Source: Euryhalocaulis caribicus (lineage in GTDB: Bacteria; Pseudomonadota; Alphaproteobacteria; Caulobacterales; Maricaulaceae). From it: a DNA stretch of 64,000 nucleotides. The stretch's first letter is position 1; every line of letters begins with the position of its first letter. The position numbers and the translations under genes are program-made. Shown in pieces: positions 35,716 through 46,334 of this stretch. The stretch spans positions 124,001 through 188,000 of the forward strand of contig NZ_ASJA01000001.1 of assembly GCF_000412185.1 (NCBI RefSeq), in the 5' to 3' direction. The notes under the pieces were generated by a model, which was given only the letters and a program-made list of their open reading frames with translations, had not been told where the DNA came from and ran no database searches.

Positions 35716-38415
35716 ATGAGCCAATCGGCTTCGAGTTTCATCAATATCGGCGAGCGGACCAACGTCACCGGCTCCGCGCGCTTCCGCAAGCTTATCGAGA
35801 ACGAGGACTATGACACGGCGCTGGAAGTCGCCCGCCAGCAGGTGGAGAACGGCGCACAGATCATCGATGTGAACATGGACGCCGGCCTTCTGGATTCAGA
35901 GGCCGCCATGGCGCATTTCCTCAAGCTGATCGCCTCCGAACCGGACATTGCCCGCGTTCCGATCATGATCGACTCGTCCAAATGGACAGTGATCGAGGCC
36001 GGCCTGAAATGCGTTCAGGGTAAGGCCATCGTGAACTCCATCTCCATGAAGGAGGGCGAGGAAGGCTTCATCGAGGAAGCCCGAAAATGCCTGCGCTACG
36101 GCGCGGCGGTCGTGGTCATGGCGTTTGACGAGGAAGGTCAGGCCGACACGAAGGAACGCAAGGTCGAGATCTGCCAGCGGGCCTACAAGATCCTGACCGA
36201 ACAGGTCGGCTTCCCGCCCGAAGACATTATTTTCGACCCGAACATCTTCGCGGTCGCCACCGGGATCGAGGAGCATAACGACTACGCCAACGCCTTCATT
36301 CAGGCGGCCAAGGAGATCAAGCAAACCTGTCCGCACGCCCATATCTCGGGCGGCGTTTCCAATATCTCCTTCTCCTTCCGCGGCAACGAACCAGTGCGCC
36401 GGGCCATGCACTCGGTCTTCCTCAAGCACGCCATCGAGGCGGGCATGGATATGGGCATCGTCAATGCCGGCCAGCTCGACATCTATGACGATATCGATCC
36501 CAAGCTGCGGGAGCTTTGCGAGGACGTGATCCTCAACCGCCATGAGGACGCGACCGAAAACCTGCTGGAAGCGGCGGAGGAATATCGCGATGCCGGCGGC
36601 GGGCAGAAGGACGACAAGAAGAATCTGGAATGGCGCGAATGGCCGGTCGAAAAACGGCTGGAGCATGCGCTGGTCCGCGGCATCAATGAATATGTCGTCG
36701 AGGACACAGAGGAAGCGCGCCAGAACGCAGAGCGCCCCCTGCACGTCATCGAAGGACCGCTGATGGACGGCATGAACGTCGTCGGCGACCTGTTCGGCGC
36801 GGGCAAGATGTTCCTGCCGCAGGTCGTGAAATCGGCGCGCGTGATGAAACAGGCCGTCGCCCATCTGACGCCCTTCATGGAGAAGGAGCGCGAGGAGCTG
36901 GGCCTGGCCGAGGAGCCGAAGGGCCGCGTCGTGCTGGCTACGGTCAAAGGCGACGTGCACGATATCGGCAAGAATATCGTCGGCGTCGTGCTGCAATGTA
37001 ACGGCTACGAAATCACCGATCTGGGCGTCATGGTGCCGTCCGAGAAAATCCTGAAAACGGCGAAGGAAATCGGCGCCGACATCATCGGCCTGTCCGGCCT
37101 GATTACGCCGAGTCTCGACGAGATGGTGAATGTCGCCGCGGACATGGAGCGGGAAGGCTATGACCTGCCGCTGCTGATCGGCGGGGCCACGACCTCCCGC
37201 ACCCATACAGCGGTGAAGATCGAACCGGCCTACAAGGCGGGCCCGACCATTCACGTCATCGACGCCAGCCGCGCCGTGGGCGTCGTGTCCACGCTGCTGT
37301 CGCAAGACGACCGGCAGAAATATATCGACGACATCGCCGCCGATTACGACAAGACGCGCGAGGTTCATGCCCGCTCCAAAGGCAAGCGCAAGCGCCTCAG
37401 TCTTGAAGAGGCGCGCAACCGCAAATTCGATATCCAGTGGGATCACTATGATCCGCCCGCGCCGAAAAAGCCGGGCGTGCACGTGATCGACGACCTGAAG
37501 ATCGCCGATCTGCGCCCCATCATCGACTGGACGCCCTTCTTCGCCGCCTGGGACATCAAGGGCCGCTATCCCGATATCCTGAAAGACGAGGACAAGGGCG
37601 AAGCCGCGCGCAACCTGATGAAGGACGCGGAGGAAATGCTCGACCGCATGGAGGAAGAGGAGTGGCTGAAGCTGAAAGGCGTCGCCGCCATCTGGCCCGC
37701 CAATGCGGACGAAAACGACGACATCCAGATCTACGCCAGCGACGACGAACGGGACGAGGCCATCGCCACGTTCCACGGTCTGCGCCAGCAGGCCGACAAG
37801 GGCGAGGGCAAGGCCTCCCGCTGCCTGTCGGACTATGTTGCGCCCAAATCCAGCGGCAAGACGGACTGGATTGGCGGCTTCTGCGTCACCGCCGGGCATG
37901 GCGAACTGGAGTCGGCGAAGAAATACGAAGACGCCAATGACGACTACAACGCCCTTCTGGTGAAGTCGCTGGCCGACCGTCTGGCCGAAGCCTTCGCGGA
38001 ATACATGCATATGCGCATCCGCAAGGAGTTCTGGGGCTATGCCGCGGACGAGGACTTCGATGTCAGCGAGCTGATCAAGGAAGCCTATCAGGGCATCCGC
38101 CCCGCGCCGGGCTATCCCGCCCAGCCGGAGCACACGGAAAAGGGCACGCTGTTCGACCTGCTGGGCGCCACCGACAAGGTGGGCGTGGAGCTGACCGAAA
38201 GCTACGCCATGAACCCGCCGGCCAGCGTCTCGGGCCTGTATTTCTCGCACCCCGATGCGCGCTATTTCTCGGTCGGCAAGCTCAGCCGCGACCAGGTCGA
38301 GGATTACGCGAAGCGGAAAGGCTGGGAGCTTGAGAAAGCCGAGCGTTGGCTCGGCTCCAATCTCGACTATGATCCCCACGCCGACGAACAACCGGCGGCG
38401 CAAGCGGCGGAGTAG
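35716..38415 (+). CDS. metH: methionine synthase, folate/cobalamin/reactivation subunit (C-terminal part of MetH)
   Basis: A 899-residue protein with the pterin-binding domain (about residues 5-260; [20 protein letters not shown]), the cobalamin cap and Rossmann domains (about 300-530; [12 protein letters not shown] with the cobalt-ligating His415) and the SAM-dependent reactivation domain (about 570-890; [28 protein letters not shown]). Together with the upstream subunit it rebuilds a full MetH, transferring methyl from 5-methyl-THF to homocysteine. AAAGGGGG lies eight bases before the ATG. Coordination of two separate chains is implied. Confidence 0.95.
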   Translation: MSQSASSFINIGERTNVTGSARFRKLIENEDYDTALEVARQQVENGAQIIDVNMDAGLLDSEAAMAHFLKLIASEPDIARVPIMIDSSKWTVIEAGLKCVQGKAIVNSISMKEGEEGFIEEARKCLRYGAAVVVMAFDEEGQADTKERKVEICQRAYKILTEQVGFPPEDIIFDPNIFAVATGIEEHNDYANAFIQAAKEIKQTCPHAHISGGVSNISFSFRGNEPVRRAMHSVFLKHAIEAGMDMGIVNAGQLDIYDDIDPKLRELCEDVILNRHEDATENLLEAAEEYRDAGGGQKDDKKNLEWREWPVEKRLEHALVRGINEYVVEDTEEARQNAERPLHVIEGPLMDGMNVVGDLFGAGKMFLPQVVKSARVMKQAVAHLTPFMEKEREELGLAEEPKGRVVLATVKGDVHDIGKNIVGVVLQCNGYEITDLGVMVPSEKILKTAKEIGADIIGLSGLITPSLDEMVNVAADMEREGYDLPLLIGGATTSRTHTAVKIEPAYKAGPTIHVIDASRAVGVVSTLLSQDDRQKYIDDIAADYDKTREVHARSKGKRKRLSLEEARNRKFDIQWDHYDPPAPKKPGVHVIDDLKIADLRPIIDWTPFFAAWDIKGRYPDILKDEDKGEAARNLMKDAEEMLDRMEEEEWLKLKGVAAIWPANADENDDIQIYASDDERDEAIATFHGLRQQADKGEGKASRCLSDYVAPKSSGKTDWIGGFCVTAGHGELESAKKYEDANDDYNALLVKSLADRLAEAFAEYMHMRIRKEFWGYAADEDFDVSELIKEAYQGIRPAPGYPAQPEHTEKGTLFDLLGATDKVGVELTESYAMNPPASVSGLYFSHPDARYFSVGKLSRDQVEDYAKRKGWELEKAERWLGSNLDYDPHADEQPAAQAAE

Positions 38416-38418
38416 ATT

Positions 38419-38847
38419 ATGCGCTCATTCCTTCTCGCCATAACGCTTCTGGCTGCGCCCTCCGCGACGCTGGCCGGGTCGGCTGAAGATATCGAAGCGG
38501 TCATTACCGGGCAGCAGGCGGCATGGAATGAGGGCGATATCGACGCCTTCATGACCGGCTACTGGAACAGCGAGGATCTGCGCTTCGCCAGCGGCGGCGA
38601 CGTGACGACGGGCTGGGCGGAAACGCTGGCCCGCTACCATGCCCGCTATGACACGCCGGAGAAGATGGGCCGGCTGGAATTTACCGATCTGGATATCGAT
38701 CTGCTGGGCGAGGACGCGGCCACGGCCTTTGGCCGTTGGACCGTGGTGCGGGAGGGCGATGATCCGACCGGCCTTTTCACCCTGATTTTCCGCCGCATCG
38801 ATGGCGACTGGGTGATCGTCCACGACCATACCAGCGCCGCCGACTGA
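38419..38847 (+). CDS. secreted SnoaL/NTF2-like protein (DUF4440 type)
   Basis: Protein of 142 residues with a signal peptide (residues 1-19, cleavage after TLAG-like site) and an NTF2-fold domain: AVITGQQAAWNEGDIDAFMTGYW at the start and GLFTLIFRRIDGDWVIVHDHTS at the end. Such proteins bind small hydrophobic ligands or act as isomerase-like folds, but the ligand cannot be told. It begins three bases after metH and could be co-transcribed. Confidence 0.8.
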   Translation: MRSFLLAITLLAAPSATLAGSAEDIEAVITGQQAAWNEGDIDAFMTGYWNSEDLRFASGGDVTTGWAETLARYHARYDTPEKMGRLEFTDLDIDLLGEDAATAFGRWTVVREGDDPTGLFTLIFRRIDGDWVIVHDHTSAAD

Positions 38848-38851
38848 GGCG

Positions 38852-39085
38852 GTGCGGCGTTTTGCGGCGGGGTCCTGGGCCGCAAAACGCGTCATACCGG
38901 CTTCCGAAAGCGCGCGGATGGCGGGGCTTCCCCTGCCTGTCTGGTTGACCCCTGTCAGCCGCGCCCGCGAATATCAGGATGAAAAAGGGCGATTCTGCTT
39001 CGATGTGGATGTTGGCCTGCCCGGGATCGGGCGGCTGGTTCACTATCAAGGCTGGCTGAGCCAGGTCTCGGAAGGCGGCAAATGA
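38852..39085 (+). pseudogene. C-terminal fragment resembling DUF4166
   Basis: An open frame of 77 codons beginning with GTG, four bases after the previous stop. Its C-terminal 55 residues (MAGLPLPVWLTP, then GRFCFDVDVGLPGIGRLVHYQGWL) look like only the last third of a DUF4166 domain; the first two thirds are missing. The stop overlaps the next start by four bases (ATGA), so it may still be translated and coupled to the peptidase gene. It could be a degraded gene or a shortened functional protein. My family match is from memory of conserved residues. Confidence 0.5.
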
Positions 39086-39576
39086 GCGCGACGAATTTTG
39101 TTTTTGGCTGGCTGGAATGGGGCGCGCTGCCCGATCTCCACATCCCGGCGATCCGCGCCAAGGTGGATACGGGCGCAAAAACCAGCGCCCTGCACGCCGA
39201 CGAGGTCGAGGAATTCAAAAAGGACGGCAAGGACTGGGTGCGTTTTGTCACCCGTCCGGTCACCCGGCGGCCCAAGATTTTCATCCAGTGCGAAGCGCCG
39301 GTGTTCGATAAACGGGTCGTCATCAGCTCAAACGGCGTCGCCGAAGAGCGTGTCGTGATCCGCACCCGGGTGAATATCGGCAAGCATAGCTGGCTGGCGG
39401 ACGTGACCCTGACCAATCGCGACACCATGCGCTACCGCATGTTGCTGGGGCGCCGGGCCATGGCGGGGCACGCCCTAGTCGATCCGGGTGAGAGTTTCGT
39501 CCAGAAACGGCTCAGCTATTCGGTCTATAAGGAGCTGCTGGAAGACCCGGCCCACCCGGCCACGTTCGAAGGATAG
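39082..39576 (+). CDS. RimB/RloA-type retropepsin-like peptidase (ATP-dependent zinc protease family)
   Basis: Protein of 164 residues. AKVDTGAKTSALHA carries the DTG of a retropepsin-like aspartic fold, and RMLLGRRAMAGHALVDP is the C-terminal family block. Members are often found with RimK or LysX-type ligases and were annotated as ATP-dependent zinc proteases. No RimK gene lies here. Its start overlaps the DUF4166-like fragment by four bases. Confidence 0.85.
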   Translation: MSATNFVFGWLEWGALPDLHIPAIRAKVDTGAKTSALHADEVEEFKKDGKDWVRFVTRPVTRRPKIFIQCEAPVFDKRVVISSNGVAEERVVIRTRVNIGKHSWLADVTLTNRDTMRYRMLLGRRAMAGHALVDPGESFVQKRLSYSVYKELLEDPAHPATFEG

Positions 39577-39578
39577 GG

Positions 39579-40274
39579 TCAGGCCGGGGCCGCCGGGACG
39601 GCGAATAACCGCACCTTAAGCGCGGAAATCAGTCCCCACGCGCTGCCCCAAAGGTCCCGCGGCAGCAGGAACAGTCCGCCCAGAACGCCCAAATAGACCA
39701 TCGATTCCGCCATTTCGTCGACCACGAACAGCGCCAGATAGTCGTATCCGAATATGCGGGCGGCAAATTGGGTCATAACAGACGCCGCGAACAGGCCGTT
39801 AAAGGCCATCAGCGCGGGCAGGGCGCGGGGACGCGCGAAGGCGATCAGCGCATTGGCGGCCACGAAAAACGTCCCGAAAACCGCCATTCCGATCAGCTTT
39901 GAATAGCTGATCAGGATATCCAGATTGTGGATGCTCAACTCGTCATGGGCGTTGACCGCGGCAATGGATTCCGGGGTCTCGAACAGCAACAGTTCCTGTC
40001 CCCAGTTCAGTTCCTCGCCCAGCAGCAAAAGGAAAAACGCCGCGCCGGGCAGCCAAAGCCAGTGCTTTTTACGGAACGCCGTGACCAGGCACAGGATCGC
40101 GCAGACCAGAAGCGTGGCGTGCTGAATGTGCTCGAACCAGTTTTCGCTGAAATTCATGCCGTGAACGGCGTCCAGTCCGCCAATGCAGACCGCCGCGGCG
40201 GAAAGCAGTACAGCGCCGATCGAAGCCATCAAACCCGCGCTGCCAAGGGGCGTCATGCCGAGTGTCGTTTTCAT
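39579..40274 (-). CDS. multi-pass membrane protein with EELNWGQE motif, function unknown
   Basis: Protein of 231 residues with about six membrane helices. Between helices 3 and 4 lies a conserved-looking loop, GEELNWGQELLLFETPE and then NAHDELSIHNLD, a pattern (EExxWGQ..FE.P and N.H.E.S.HN) that I recall in uncharacterised bacterial membrane proteins near polysaccharide genes. The acidic residues and His could bind a metal or a glycosyl phosphate. It is divergent from the O-antigen ligase by 78 bases. Confidence 0.7.
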   Translation of the reverse strand: MKTTLGMTPLGSAGLMASIGAVLLSAAAVCIGGLDAVHGMNFSENWFEHIQHATLLVCAILCLVTAFRKKHWLWLPGAAFFLLLLGEELNWGQELLLFETPESIAAVNAHDELSIHNLDILISYSKLIGMAVFGTFFVAANALIAFARPRALPALMAFNGLFAASVMTQFAARIFGYDYLALFVVDEMAESMVYLGVLGGLFLLPRDLWGSAWGLISALKVRLFAVPAAPA

Positions 40275-40352
40275 AACGGATTTATGAAAGCACGCAGCGT
40301 GCCAAACGTGATTTACGAAGGGTTAGCGGGCCTTCCGCGATAAGGGCGGGTC

Positions 40353-41633
40353 ATGACCGACGCCGTTCATCCATCGCGCCCCGCGCCATCTCCGCTGTTC
40401 GGCGATCCGCGCGACGCCGCGTTCAGCGCCATGCTGCGCACGCTGGAAATGGCGGCGTTGCTGACGATCATGCTGATCCTGTCGTCGGCGCCGATGGGCA
40501 TGATTATCAAGCTGCAGGGCGGCGCCTCGCCGCTGCTGCCGCTCAGCTGGGCGGCGATCTGGGGTGCGGCGCTGGCGCTGGTGCTGCTGCGGCCGCAATC
40601 CACGCTGAACGGCGCGCTCGCCTCCTGGCCGCTGCTTCTGTTGCTGTTATGGGCCTATGCCAGCATCAGCTGGTCCGTTTCGGCGCAGGATTCCCTGATC
40701 CAGAGCGTCACGGTCACCGCCGGGGCGGTGGGCGCGTTCGCCGCCGCGGGCATCTATTCCTGGCGGCGCATGATTGAAATTGCCCTCTGGATGTATGCCG
40801 GGCTGGCGGTGTTCACCGTGTTGCTGGCGCTGGGCATGCCTTCGCTTGGCGTGATGCAGGAAACCCATATCGGGGCCTGGGCCGGCCCCTGGATTGAAAA
40901 GAACTCGACCGGCCGGCACATGGCCATTGCCATCACGTTTGCCATGGCGCGGTTCGCGCACGATCCGAAAACGCGGATCTCCAGCGGCGTGCTGGCCTTC
41001 CTTTTCCTGGCGGTGTTGCTGCTGTCCACGTCCAAGACCGCGCTTCTCACCGCCATTCTGGGCGTCGGGATGGTGATCGCGGTGTGGATTATCCGCCGCG
41101 GGGCGGCGCTGGCGCTGGTGGCGCTCTATGGCGGCCTGATCGCGGCGGTGGCCGCGGGGGCCGCCGCCTTCATATTCCGCGAACAGCTGGTCCAGCTGAT
41201 GGGCCGTGACCTGACCCTGACGGGCCGCACCGATATCTGGGAGTCGGTCTGGTGGCGGATCAAGGAGCGCCCGATACTGGGCTACGGGTTCGAGGCGTTC
41301 TGGGAGGGGGATAACCCCACCGCGCCCTATAACTGGGTGGTGCAGCAGGCGGGTTTCCGGCCCAATAACGCGCACAGCTCCTGGCTGGAGCTATGGCTGA
41401 TGCTGGGCCTGCCGGGGCTGATCCTGCAGGGCGCCTATATGCTGTGGGGCCTGATCGCGGCGGTGTTGACCCTGATGCGGTCCAACGGCGCTTATCTGGC
41501 GCTGCCCTATCTGCTGACCACGCTGCTGGCCTCCAATGTGGAGTCGCTGCTGTTCTCGCCCAGCGCGCTGGAATGGTTCTTCGTGGTGATGATCACCTCC
41601 AAATGCGTGATCGACTGGCGCAAATCAGGCTGA
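40353..41633 (+). CDS. O-antigen ligase/polymerase family protein (Wzy/WaaL)
   Basis: Inner-membrane protein of 426 residues with about ten helices. The large periplasmic loop has the Wzy_C signature: LTGRTDIWESVWWRIKERPILGYGFEAFW and, further on, NNAHSSWLELWLMLGLPG. It joins or polymerises undecaprenyl-linked glycans in the periplasm. It may act on the repeat unit started by the phosphoglycosyl transferase at 14697. Its last nine bases overlap the convergent oxoprolinase gene. Confidence 0.88.
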   Translation: MTDAVHPSRPAPSPLFGDPRDAAFSAMLRTLEMAALLTIMLILSSAPMGMIIKLQGGASPLLPLSWAAIWGAALALVLLRPQSTLNGALASWPLLLLLLWAYASISWSVSAQDSLIQSVTVTAGAVGAFAAAGIYSWRRMIEIALWMYAGLAVFTVLLALGMPSLGVMQETHIGAWAGPWIEKNSTGRHMAIAITFAMARFAHDPKTRISSGVLAFLFLAVLLLSTSKTALLTAILGVGMVIAVWIIRRGAALALVALYGGLIAAVAAGAAAFIFREQLVQLMGRDLTLTGRTDIWESVWWRIKERPILGYGFEAFWEGDNPTAPYNWVVQQAGFRPNNAHSSWLELWLMLGLPGLILQGAYMLWGLIAAVLTLMRSNGAYLALPYLLTTLLASNVESLLFSPSALEWFFVVMITSKCVIDWRKSG

Positions 41634-44600
41634 GCCGTAGCCGCCGCCGCCCGGCGTCTCGATGACCAGCCGGTCGCCTTGTGACACCTCGATCCGGAAG
41701 CGCCCTTCAAGCTCTTCCGTCTCGCCGCCGGCCCGGATAACGCGCTGCTTGCCCAGCGCTGCGTCCTTCCCGCCATCAAGCCCGCGCGGCGGCACCGCGC
41801 GATGCGAGGAGATCAGGGAAACGGTCATGTCCGCGCCGAATTCGATCTCCCGAACCGATCCGTCGCCGCCGCTCTGACGCCCTTGGCCGCCGGAGCCTCC
41901 ACGCACGGCGTGGCGGACCAGGCGAACGGGGAAGCGGCGCTCGATCACTTCGGGGTCGGTCAGGCGGGAATTGGTCATGTGGGTGTGGACCGCGCTGGCG
42001 CCGTCGAAATCGGCCCCCGCGCCCGCGCCGCCGCAGATCGTCTCGTAATACTGCATACGGCCATCGCCGAAGGTCAGGTTGTTCATCGTGCCCTGGCTGC
42101 CGGCCAGCGCCCGCGTGGCGCCGAACAGGGCGTCCACGATCATCTGGCTGGTCTCCACATTCCCGGCCACCACGGCGGCGGGCGGGTTGGGATTGATCAT
42201 GGACCCGTCCGGAATGCGGATATCCAGCGGCACGAGGCAGCCCTCGTTCAACGGAATGCCGCCGCCCGCCAGGCATCGGAAGACATAGAGGACAGCCGCC
42301 CGCGCCACGGATGCCGGGGCGTTGAAATTGTCGCCGCGCTGCGGGCTGGTTCCGGTGAAATCGATGACGGCGGAGCGGGAGTCCTGATCCACCGTGATGG
42401 CGACGCGGATCATGTCGCCATCATCCAGCCTGATCTCGAATTCGCCGTTTTCCAGCGCGCCCAGGGTCTGGCGCACCGCTTCCTCCGCATTGTCGCGGAC
42501 ATGGCGCATATAGGCTTTGACCACGTCCTTGCCGCGGTCGGCGATCAGGCGGTTCAGGGCCTGTTCGCCCCGGGCGCAGGCGGCCAGCTGGGCGCGGATA
42601 TCGGCCATGTTGCGGTCCGGGTTGCGGGCCGGATGCGGGCCGCCGCCGAGGATTTCTCGAATCCGGTCCTCCAGCAGCTCGCCGCCGCGCCGGATCAGGA
42701 CATTGTCGAAACTGACCCCTTCCTCGTCGATCGTCTTGGAGAAGGCGGGCATGGAGCCCGGCGTGATGCCGCCGATATCGGCGTGGTGGCCGCGGCTGGC
42801 CACGAAGAACAGGCGCTCGCCCGTGTCCGGGTCGTGAACGGGCGAGACGAGGGTGACGTCGGGTAGATGCGTGCCGCCCTGATAGGGCGCGTTCACGGCC
42901 ACGGCATCGCCCGGCCCGATATCCGGGTTGGCTTCCAGCGCCGATTGCACGCTGGCGGACATGGAGCCCAGATGCACCGGCATGTGCGGGGCGTTGGCGA
43001 CCAGAGAGCCGTCCGCGTCGAACACGGCGCAGGAGAAGTCCAGCCGCTCCTTGATGTTCACGCTGGAAGCCGTGCGCTCCAGCACCACGCCCATTTCCTC
43101 GGCTACCGACATGAAGCGGCGGTTGAACAGCTCCAGATCGACCGGGTTGGCGATGGTGGGGTCGCTCTCGCCCGCGGCCATTGCCTCGACATGCTCCAAC
43201 GCCAGCATGCCGTCGGGCAGGCGTTTGGCGCGCCAGCCGGCGTTCAGGAAGACCTGCGTCTGGTCTGAGACGATCAGGGCGGGGCCGGCCGCCGGGCCGC
43301 CCGTTCCGAATTTCTCCAGCCGGTAGACCGGGATGTCGGTCCATTCGCCGTCCAGCCAGGCGCAGCTGGTATCGGCCTGTTCGGGTTCTCCCTCCGGCGG
43401 GGCCGGGGGATTGGCGGCACCCGCGCCGGGCGGATCGCCCACGGCGTAGGCGGCCACGGACTCGATCTCCACCGTGCGGCCATGCTCGGAAAAGCCGAAC
43501 AAGCGCTGGTGGTCCGCTTCAAAACGCTCGCGGATCGGGGCAACGCCTTCGCCTTCGGTGAAGGAGACGGGCAGGGCGGTATCCGAGCCTTCCATGCGCA
43601 GGCGCAGCTCGAAACGGGTTCCCACGCTGTCGGCGTCGGCGCGCTGGTCGATGACGGAGGTCCTTGCGGCCTCCGCGAGGTCACGGGCGCGCCCGACCGC
43701 CGTCTTCAGCCCGTCATCGTCCAGTGCAATCTCAAGCGCGGCTTCCCGCGCCGCCTCGATCTGAGCCAGGCCAATGCCATAGGCGGAAAGGACGCTGCCG
43801 AACGGGTGGATCAGCACGGTTTCCATGGCCAGCGCCTCGGCCACGCGGCAGACGACCTGTCCGGCCGCGCCGCCGAATCCAGCCAGCGCATAGTCAGAGG
43901 GCTTCACGCCCTGCGCCAGCGAGACGTGCTTGATCGCCTGCGCCATGTTCTCCACGGCGACGGCGAGGAAGCCCTCGGCGGCCGCTTCCGGCCCGTCCGC
44001 TTCCATTTTCGCGGCAAGGTCTGCCAGCGCCTTGCGGGAGGCGTCGGCGTCAAAGGGCTGGTCCTCGTTCGGCCCGAAAACATTGGGGAAGAAGCGCGGC
44101 TCGATCCGGCCCAGCGCCGCGTTGGCGTCGGTGACGGTCGCCGGGCCGCCGCGGCCATAGGCGGCGGGGCCGGGGTCCGCGCCCGCGCTTTCCGGGCCGG
44201 CCAGCGCGCGGCCCTTGTCATAGGTCAGGATGGAGCCGCCGCCGGCGGCGACCGTGTGCACCGCCATCATCGGCGCGCGAATGGCGTATCCCTCGATATC
44301 GGTCTGGAAGCGGCGGTCGAATGTCTCGCCATCGAAGCGCGAGACGTCGGAGGAGGTGCCCCCCATGTCGAAGCCGATCACTTTGGGGTAACCGGCGCGC
44401 TTTGCGGTCATCGCCATGCCGACCACGCCTCCGGCCGGGCCGGAGAGAAGGGCGTCGCGGCCGCGGAACGTCTCGGCGGCGGCAAGGCCGCCCGAGGAGG
44501 TGAGAAAATAGAGCGGCGCGCCCTGAAGCGAGTGCGCGACCGCATCCACGCGTTCGGCCAGAACGGGGGAAAGATAGGCGTCGGTAACGGTAGTGGAGGC

Positions 44601-45218
44601 GCGCGGGACGAATTTCACCAGCGGGTCGACGTCGGAAGAGCGGGAGACGTGCTCGAAGCCCAGCTCGGCCGCCAGCGCGGCCAGTTTTTCTTCCTCTTCG
44701 GCCGCCCAGTCATAGGCGTGCATCAAGCAGATGGCGGCGGAGCGAGCGCCTTCATCCTTGGCCGCCTGAAGTGCGGATTTTGCTGCCTCCAGATCCAGCG
44801 GGCGCAGGACGGCGCCGTCCGAAAGGCGGCGCGTATCCAGCTCCGCCACGCTGGAATGCAGCGGGGCGGGCTTGTCGATTCGCAGGGCGAAGATGTCGGG
44901 TCTTGTCTGGTCGCCGATTTTCAGGGCGTCGCCGAAGCCTTCATTGGTGATGAAACAGGTGGGCCGCCCCTTGCGCTCCAGCAGGGCGTTGGTGGCGACG
45001 GTCGTGCCCATTTTTACCGCCGCGATGCGGTCCGCCGGGATCGCTTCGCCGTCGCGCAATCCCAGCAAACGGCGCACGCCTTCGGAGGCGCTGTCCGTAT
45101 AGCGGTCGCTCTGGGACAGCAGCTTCTGCGTCTTCATTTCGCCGTCGGGGGCGCGGGCCACGAAGTCCGTGAACGTCCCCCCGCGGTCGATCCAGATTTC
45201 CCAGCGACCGTTTGTCAT
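41625..45218 (-). CDS. oplAH: 5-oxoprolinase (ATP-hydrolysing), fused HyuA-HyuB
   Basis: Cytoplasmic enzyme of 1197 residues opening 5-oxoproline to glutamate with ATP. The N-terminal HyuA half (about residues 1-690) begins [13 protein letters not shown] and includes [17 protein letters not shown], an actin-like ATP site. The C-terminal HyuB half (about 715-1195) includes [26 protein letters not shown] and [23 protein letters not shown]. The fused layout favours oxoprolinase over two-subunit hydantoinases. The frame stays open upstream of 45218 but that region belongs to the opposite strand. Confidence 0.92.
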   Translation of the reverse strand: MTNGRWEIWIDRGGTFTDFVARAPDGEMKTQKLLSQSDRYTDSASEGVRRLLGLRDGEAIPADRIAAVKMGTTVATNALLERKGRPTCFITNEGFGDALKIGDQTRPDIFALRIDKPAPLHSSVAELDTRRLSDGAVLRPLDLEAAKSALQAAKDEGARSAAICLMHAYDWAAEEEEKLAALAAELGFEHVSRSSDVDPLVKFVPRASTTVTDAYLSPVLAERVDAVAHSLQGAPLYFLTSSGGLAAAETFRGRDALLSGPAGGVVGMAMTAKRAGYPKVIGFDMGGTSSDVSRFDGETFDRRFQTDIEGYAIRAPMMAVHTVAAGGGSILTYDKGRALAGPESAGADPGPAAYGRGGPATVTDANAALGRIEPRFFPNVFGPNEDQPFDADASRKALADLAAKMEADGPEAAAEGFLAVAVENMAQAIKHVSLAQGVKPSDYALAGFGGAAGQVVCRVAEALAMETVLIHPFGSVLSAYGIGLAQIEAAREAALEIALDDDGLKTAVGRARDLAEAARTSVIDQRADADSVGTRFELRLRMEGSDTALPVSFTEGEGVAPIRERFEADHQRLFGFSEHGRTVEIESVAAYAVGDPPGAGAANPPAPPEGEPEQADTSCAWLDGEWTDIPVYRLEKFGTGGPAAGPALIVSDQTQVFLNAGWRAKRLPDGMLALEHVEAMAAGESDPTIANPVDLELFNRRFMSVAEEMGVVLERTASSVNIKERLDFSCAVFDADGSLVANAPHMPVHLGSMSASVQSALEANPDIGPGDAVAVNAPYQGGTHLPDVTLVSPVHDPDTGERLFFVASRGHHADIGGITPGSMPAFSKTIDEEGVSFDNVLIRRGGELLEDRIREILGGGPHPARNPDRNMADIRAQLAACARGEQALNRLIADRGKDVVKAYMRHVRDNAEEAVRQTLGALENGEFEIRLDDGDMIRVAITVDQDSRSAVIDFTGTSPQRGDNFNAPASVARAAVLYVFRCLAGGGIPLNEGCLVPLDIRIPDGSMINPNPPAAVVAGNVETSQMIVDALFGATRALAGSQGTMNNLTFGDGRMQYYETICGGAGAGADFDGASAVHTHMTNSRLTDPEVIERRFPVRLVRHAVRGGSGGQGRQSGGDGSVREIEFGADMTVSLISSHRAVPPRGLDGGKDAALGKQRVIRAGGETEELEGRFRIEVSQGDRLVIETPGGGGYGSA

Positions 45219-45266
45219 CTGCGCTCCGTCTTGATCTGCAGGCCAGTCGGGGCGATCAAGGCAGCT

Positions 45267-45962
45267 ATGTCGGTGCGAAGCAAGCTCTCCGATGCGATAC
45301 GGCAGATCCGCGCCATGTTCGGCCCGGAAACGCCCGAAGACATCCCCGGACAGACGGTCCGGGAGGGCGACATCGCAGCCGCCCTGATCGCGCTTGGCGC
45401 CAAGATGGCGAAGGCGGACGGGCAGGTGACTCCCGACGAGATCGAGGCGTTCTCCGAGGTCTTTCACGCTAATCGCCGGGCGCAGCCGGGCGTGGCGCGC
45501 CTGTTCAACCTGTTCCGCCGCACCACGCTGGGCTTTGAGGCCTATGCCGGCCGCGTGGCGCATCGCTGGCGCGCCTATCCAGCAGTGCTGGAAGACGTGC
45601 TGGACGGGCTGTTCCATATCGCCAAGGCGGACGGAGCGATCACCGGCGACGAAATCGAGTATCTTGAGCGGGTGTCGGAGATTTTCGGCCTGTCGGAGCG
45701 GGAATTTCGCCGCATCCGGGCGGGGCACGATCCGCTGGCGGCGGGCGACCCCTATCTGATACTGGGCGTTGATCCGGATATCTCTGACAGCGATCTCGTC
45801 CGCGCCTATCGCCGGGCGGCGGCGCAGAACCATCCGGACGCGCTGATCGCGCGCGGCGCCCCGGCGGAGCTGCAGCGCCTGGCGGTCGAGAAGATGGCCG
45901 CCATCAACGAGGCCTATGACCAGATCCGGGCCGAGCGCGGCGATTCCAGCGCAAAAGATTGA
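45267..45962 (+). CDS. TerB-like domain plus C-terminal J domain (DjlA-like)
   Basis: Cytoplasmic protein of 231 residues. A TerB/DjlA central domain (about residues 30-145; ALGAKMAKADGQVTPDEIEAF and HIAKADGAITGDEIEYLERVSEIFGL) precedes a J domain (about 160-225) with the HPD motif in NHPDALI. It lacks the membrane anchor of DjlA. As a J protein it should stimulate DnaK ATPase. The ATG at 45267 is 48 bases from the divergent oxoprolinase start. Confidence 0.87.
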   Translation: MSVRSKLSDAIRQIRAMFGPETPEDIPGQTVREGDIAAALIALGAKMAKADGQVTPDEIEAFSEVFHANRRAQPGVARLFNLFRRTTLGFEAYAGRVAHRWRAYPAVLEDVLDGLFHIAKADGAITGDEIEYLERVSEIFGLSEREFRRIRAGHDPLAAGDPYLILGVDPDISDSDLVRAYRRAAAQNHPDALIARGAPAELQRLAVEKMAAINEAYDQIRAERGDSSAKD

Positions 45963-46024
45963 CGCCGCGCCCTTCGCACCCGACATTACAAAGCGTGGTG
46001 GGGCTCGAAGACGGATAGAAACTG

Positions 46025-46321
46025 ATGCAAAGATTCATCTCTTCAAGCCGTGAAGGCGTCCTGAAGTCCGGCGCGCGCCGTCTGGCGGCGGCCGTGATCA
46101 TGGGCGGCCTGATGATCGTGGCGCTGGGCGCCGCGGCGCTGCTGACCGTCGCCGCGTTTGCGGTGGCCGCCGTGCTGATGACGCTGGGCGCGCTGATCTA
46201 TCTGTTCGCGTGGCTGAAACGCGGCCGCAAGGACGGCGGCGATGACGAGTCGGGCGTTCTGGACGCCCGCAAGGGCCCCTCGGGCTGGACCGTCGACACC
46301 GCCGGACGCTTCGGCCACTAG
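46025..46321 (+). CDS. small membrane protein of unknown function
   Basis: Protein of 98 residues. One long or two closely spaced hydrophobic helices (about residues 20-64) are flanked by a basic N-terminus and a charged C-terminal tail (RKDGGDDESGVLDARKGPSGWTVDTAGRFGH). I do not recognise a family. It is followed after 13 bases by the amidase, so they probably share a transcript. Confidence 0.6.
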   Translation: MQRFISSSREGVLKSGARRLAAAVIMGGLMIVALGAAALLTVAAFAVAAVLMTLGALIYLFAWLKRGRKDGGDDESGVLDARKGPSGWTVDTAGRFGH

Positions 46322-46334
46322 CGGGATCAAGACA

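Noticed and set aside
35896-38403. Very long minus-strand open frame opposite metH
   Set aside because: Antisense shadow of a high-GC gene with clear MetH domains on the plus strand.
43482-45266. Long plus-strand frame opposite 5-oxoprolinase, in phase with the TerB/J-domain gene
   Set aside because: Composition is that of an antisense shadow; family sequence begins only at 45267.
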